64,000 nucleotides of DNA from positions 4,402,001 through 4,466,000 of the forward strand of contig OZ252297.1 of assembly GCA_965250275.1 (NCBI GenBank), written 5' to 3'. Origin of the DNA: G965250275 sp965250275 (GTDB taxonomy: Bacteria; Pseudomonadota; Alphaproteobacteria; Rhodobacterales; Rhodobacteraceae). The number at the start of each line of letters is the position of its first letter. The first letter of the stretch is position 1. The notes under the pieces were generated by a model. That model did not search any database. It was given only the letters and a program-made list of their open reading frames with translations, and had not been told where the DNA came from. The position numbers and the translations under genes are program-made. Of the stretch, positions 61,161 to 64,000 are shown in pieces.

Positions 61161-61730
61161 ATGCGCCATCTCTGTTCTGCCCTGCTTTATCTGGCCCTTG
61201 CATTGGGTGCAAACACAGCGCTTGCTGACGTTTCAGCACTCGAAGCGCTGCGCAGCGGAGACATGAAGAAGCTGAACTTTCACTCCACGCCAAAGCCAAG
61301 CTCGCAGTCTGAGTTTGTCCTTGCGGATGACGCCGGAACCGGAACGCTTTCCGACTACCAAGGCAAATATGTGCTTTTGAACTTCTGGGCGACGTGGTGC
61401 GCCCCCTGCCGCAAAGAAATGCCCATGTTGTCGGCCTTGCAGGAGGAGTTTGGCGGCGCAGAGTTCGAGGTTCTGACATTGGCGACGGGGCGCAATTCTC
61501 CGACAGGCATCAAGAAGTTCTTTGAGGAAACCGAAATCAGCAATCTGCCGCGCCATCAGGATCCAAAGCAGGCCGTCGCACGCGAGATGGCGGTTCTGGG
61601 CCTTCCGATCACGGTCATTCTGGATCGCGACGGGATGGAAATCGCCCGCCTGCAAGGGGATGCGGACTGGAACTCGGACAGCGCCCGCGCAATCATTGCA
61701 GCCCTGATCTCGGGGGCAGGCGGCAGTTGA
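61161..61730 (+). CDS. TlpA-like thioredoxin, periplasmic
   Basis: A 189-residue secreted or membrane-tethered thiol oxidoreductase. A signal sequence (about 1-22, MRHLCSALLYLALALGANTA then LA) precedes a thioredoxin fold with the active site WATWCAPCRKEMPML, and cis-Pro in GLPITVILDRDG. It is likely to reduce cytochrome c or copper-chaperone disulfides. CGGAGGAATA precedes the ATG. Its leader overlaps the argH start region, so expression of the two genes may interfere. It is followed by an uncharacterised membrane-anchored gene. Confidence 0.9.
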   Translation: MRHLCSALLYLALALGANTALADVSALEALRSGDMKKLNFHSTPKPSSQSEFVLADDAGTGTLSDYQGKYVLLNFWATWCAPCRKEMPMLSALQEEFGGAEFEVLTLATGRNSPTGIKKFFEETEISNLPRHQDPKQAVAREMAVLGLPITVILDRDGMEIARLQGDADWNSDSARAIIAALISGAGGS

Positions 61731-61757
61731 CGTAACGCGCTTTTTGACAAAGCCCGC

Positions 61758-61785
61758 CCTCCTGCCGCATTCCTGCGTCAGGAGG
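61758..61785 (+). promoter_or_regulatory. hairpin covering the ribosome site of the next gene
   Basis: CCTCCTG (61758-61764) is a perfect reverse complement of CAGGAGG (61779-61785), which contains the Shine-Dalgarno sequence 8 bases before the ATG at 61794. The stem is 7 bp with a 14-base loop. If formed it would hide the ribosome site, suggesting translational control, or it may simply reflect a strong anti-SD complement. Confidence 0.5.
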
Positions 61786-61793
61786 AAAGGGTG

Positions 61794-62180
61794 ATGCCGC
61801 TCAACATCCTGCTGCTGCTCGTCGTGGTCGGAATCGCGGCCATTGCCGCGCTCTTGCATTTACTGGGTAAATCAAACCGGCCCGTTCTGACGCCTGATCG
61901 CGCCCGGGACGCGTGGTTGCGTCACTATCCCGAAGACACGGTCACTGATGTTCACGTCGCACAGGCCGGGTACGCCGCACTGATCGACACCTCAGCCGGG
62001 GAAGGGCTTGTCTGGACAATGGGCGTCGACACGGTTGCCCGCAGGTTGCAGGATGTCAGGATCGACGACAAAGACACCCACCTGCGCGTCCGCTTTCCTG
62101 ACTTCGCGGCCCCTCAGGTTCGGCTGGCTCTGACTGCCGAAGAAAAGCCCCTTTGGAAATCGAGAATGATGCACCCGTGA
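61794..62180 (+). CDS. membrane-anchored hypothetical protein
   Basis: A 128-residue protein with one N-terminal membrane helix (about 3-25, LNILLLLVVVGIAAIAALLHLLG) and a soluble domain (about 28-128) containing DRARDAWLRHYPEDTV and TAEEKPLWKSRM. I do not recognise a family. A GTG one codon earlier (61791) is an alternative start; AGGAGGAAAGG precedes both. Its TGA overlaps the GTG of the sterol-desaturase-like gene (GTGA), so the two are probably coupled. Confidence 0.7.
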   Translation: MPLNILLLLVVVGIAAIAALLHLLGKSNRPVLTPDRARDAWLRHYPEDTVTDVHVAQAGYAALIDTSAGEGLVWTMGVDTVARRLQDVRIDDKDTHLRVRFPDFAAPQVRLALTAEEKPLWKSRMMHP

Positions 62181-63103
62181 CCGACACATTGACCTACCCG
62201 GATGTCGTCCAACTGGCCGTCCCATTTTTCATCGCCGCGATCCTGATCGAACTGTTCTGGATCGTGATCAAACAGCGTGGCGGTCGGTACGAGACGCGCG
62301 ATGCGGTGACCTCGCTGATCATGGGCGCAGGCAGCGTCGCATCGGGCATTCTGCTGGGGTTCATTGCCTGGGGATTCTTCATGCTGCTCTGGCGCATCAC
62401 GCCGCTGGACCTCGGCACATCCGTGTGGGTGGTGTTGCTGTGTTTTGTGCTTGATGACCTGCGGTACTACTGGGTTCACCGCTTCGGGCATCGAATTCGC
62501 TGGGTCTGGGCCAGCCACGTTAATCACCATTCCTCCCAGCACTACAACCTGACCACAGCGTTACGACAGACCTGGACAGGCACATTTACCTTCATGATGC
62601 TCGTTAGGGCTCCGCTGGTATTGCTGGGCTTCCACCCCGCTATGGTTCTCTTCGTGGGCGGGCTTAACCTGATTTACCAATTCTGGATCCATACCGAGGC
62701 CATCGGCCGAATGCCGCGATGGTTTGAGGCCGTGATGAACACCCCCAGCCACCATCGGGTTCATCACGGGCGCAACGCACGTTATCTCGACGCGAATTAC
62801 GCTGGCGTGTTTATTGTCTGGGACAAGCTGTTCGGGACCTTTGTTCCCGAACTGGAACGGGAAAAGCCTGACTACGGCCTTGTCCAGAACCTCGGCACCT
62901 TCAATCCCCTCCGCGTGGCCTTTCACGAATGGGCCAGTCTGATTCGCGATGTGCTTCAACCAGGCCTCACTTTGAAACACAGGCTGGGCTATGCGTTTGG
63001 CCCGCCAGGTTACAGCCACGATGGCAGCCGTGACACCTCGGCCACGATCAAGTCCAAGCACCTCAAGATGAATCCACAGGACCAAGGTACGCCCGGCTTC
63101 TGA
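62177..63103 (+). CDS. sterol desaturase / fatty-acid hydroxylase family protein
   Basis: A 308-residue integral membrane di-iron protein. The histidine clusters are HRFGH, HVNHHSSQHYN and HRVHHGRNARYLD, in the order and spacing of the fatty-acid hydroxylase superfamily. Four or more hydrophobic segments surround them. The substrate in bacteria is usually a lipid or carotenoid; nothing here tells which. The start is the GTG at 62177 overlapping the previous stop. An upstream in-frame ATG lies inside the preceding gene. GC-rich sequence and no clear terminator follow. Confidence 0.88.
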   Translation: MTDTLTYPDVVQLAVPFFIAAILIELFWIVIKQRGGRYETRDAVTSLIMGAGSVASGILLGFIAWGFFMLLWRITPLDLGTSVWVVLLCFVLDDLRYYWVHRFGHRIRWVWASHVNHHSSQHYNLTTALRQTWTGTFTFMMLVRAPLVLLGFHPAMVLFVGGLNLIYQFWIHTEAIGRMPRWFEAVMNTPSHHRVHHGRNARYLDANYAGVFIVWDKLFGTFVPELEREKPDYGLVQNLGTFNPLRVAFHEWASLIRDVLQPGLTLKHRLGYAFGPPGYSHDGSRDTSATIKSKHLKMNPQDQGTPGF

Positions 63104-63205
63104 TACCTGTACGGGGACACTTTCGCTGACGCGTGGGTGTTAATCGCCCCTTCATCCTTTGCCCGGATGCTTCTGCCCGGAGTGTACGGCGAAAGGGCAA
63201 ACATC

Positions 63206-64000
63206 ATGAAACGCAAGGGTCGATGGCAACACCGCGCCGACCTGCCGCCTGATGCGCAAAACCCGCTGGACGTCGCCGTGACCGAACGCGACCGATCCAT
63301 TCTGAGCGTCGTGCGCTCTGCCGTGAAGCATGGCCAGATGATGTTGGCCTACCAGCCGGTGATGCAGGCCCGCGCGCCTCACGGGGTGGCCTTTCACGAG
63401 GCACTGATCAGAATACTAGATACCACCGGGCGGGTCGTTCCGGCGCACCAGTTCATGCCGCAGGTCGAAAACACCGAACTGGCCCGTGAGATCGATTGCG
63501 CAGCATTGGAAATGGGATTGCGCACGTTATTCCGGCACCCTGAACTCCGCCTGTCGATCAATATGTCCGCGCGCTCTATCGGCTATCAGCGTTGGATGCG
63601 GATCCTCAACCGGCATCTGAAAAAGAGCGACACGCTTGGCGAGCGACTGATTCTCGAAATCAATGAAACATCTGCGATGGCGATTCCGGAGATTGTGATC
63701 GATTTCATGGATCAGCTTCAAAGTCGTGGGATCAGCTTTGCGCTTGACGATTTTGGTGCAGGACAGACCACCTTCCGTCAGTTCCGCGATTTCTTCTTCG
63801 ATGCCGTGAAAATCGATGGGCAGTTCATTCAGGGCGTCCACGACAACCACGACAATCAGGCGCTTGTCCGGGCGCTGGTGGGTGTCGGACAGACTTTCGA
63901 TATGCTGACGGTTGCCGAAGCCGTCGAAACCCGGGAAGACGCCGCGTTCCTCGTGTCGCTCGGCGTCGACTGTCTGCAGGGCCATTTGTTTGGTGCGCCC
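63206..64000 (+). CDS. EAL-domain cyclic-di-GMP phosphodiesterase, partial
   Basis: The frame starts at the ATG at 63206 and is cut by the right edge after 265 codons. Residues about 30-265 show the EAL domain: AYQPVMQARA, then EALIR (the EAL motif), NMSARS, EINET, DDFGAG, KIDGQFI, AEAVET and LGVDCLQGHLFGAP. The metal ligands and catalytic residues appear intact, so hydrolysis of cyclic di-GMP is likely. No GGDEF domain is visible before it. The 20 to 30 residues at the N-terminus are basic and have no sensor domain. AAAGGG precedes the ATG. The C-terminus is outside the window. Confidence 0.9.
   Translation, partial: MKRKGRWQHRADLPPDAQNPLDVAVTERDRSILSVVRSAVKHGQMMLAYQPVMQARAPHGVAFHEALIRILDTTGRVVPAHQFMPQVENTELAREIDCAALEMGLRTLFRHPELRLSINMSARSIGYQRWMRILNRHLKKSDTLGERLILEINETSAMAIPEIVIDFMDQLQSRGISFALDDFGAGQTTFRQFRDFFFDAVKIDGQFIQGVHDNHDNQALVRALVGVGQTFDMLTVAEAVETREDAAFLVSLGVDCLQGHLFGAP

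Overview
This window reads as core chromosome of a marine alphaproteobacterium of the Roseobacter group (Rhodobacteraceae). The basis is a high G+C, densely packed gene set; an sdhCDAB cluster and an mdh/sucCD/sucAB/lpd cluster of the alphaproteobacterial kind; a luxR-luxI pair beside crotonyl-CoA carboxylase/reductase; several ethylmalonyl-CoA pathway genes; and alphaproteobacterial families such as TIGR02186, TIGR02302, DUF1194 and HvrA-like H-NS. I saw no insertion sequence, prophage, CRISPR array, rRNA or tRNA. The species is not named here.

Layout. 0-7 kb: the end of a porin-like gene, a rhomboid-fold protein that has lost its catalytic residues, trpS, a small lipoprotein, a sulfotransferase-like protein, a class IV aminotransferase (ilvE), a universal stress protein, a NifU-type Fe-S scaffold, a GFA-type protein, tsaB and rimI. 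7.4-14.3 kb: a BMP-type (purine nucleoside-like) ABC importer with an embedded SnoaL-like gene, then a TauE-like exporter and a TIGR02186 gene. 14.3-16.6 kb: a short-chain dehydrogenase and a RecD-like helicase. 16.6-18.3 kb: quorum sensing (luxI, luxR and a small leader gene). 18.4-23.5 kb: ccr, an acyltransferase and ecm. 23.7-25.6 kb: an H-NS-like protein, deoD and a DUF1989 protein. 25.8-30.6 kb: succinate dehydrogenase with a sulfotransferase-like gene lodged between sdhA and sdhB. 30.7-34.1 kb: a DUF1194 protein, then mcl2, an NnrU-like gene and mch. 35.7-48.9 kb: mdh, two divergent tandem glycosyltransferase-like paralogs, then sucC, sucD, sucA, sucB and lpd with several unrelated small genes between them. 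49-64 kb: a GMC oxidoreductase, a PPOX protein, plsC, ftsX, ftsE, a zinc-ribbon protein, a TIGR02302 protein, lysA, argH, a TlpA-like thioredoxin, a sterol-desaturase-like enzyme and an EAL protein cut by the window end.

How it fits together. The window holds much of the cell's C2 and C4 metabolism. Ccr, Ecm, Mch and Mcl2 are ethylmalonyl-CoA pathway steps that convert acetyl-CoA units to glyoxylate, malate and succinyl-CoA. Sdh, Mdh, Suc and Lpd are the TCA steps that take up those products. The strongest unexplained signal is regulatory. Two TGTGATCACA-type palindromes, 21 bp apart centre to centre, lie about 118 and 139 bp upstream of sdhC. An almost identical pair lies about 117 and 138 bp upstream of sucC. 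This points to one regulator controlling both TCA operons. Other items worth follow-up are the pseudo-rhomboid, the low-G+C secreted gene between sucC and sucD, the sulfotransferase-like gene inside sdh, the small gene overlapping luxR, and inverted repeats near ecm, mch and mcl2.
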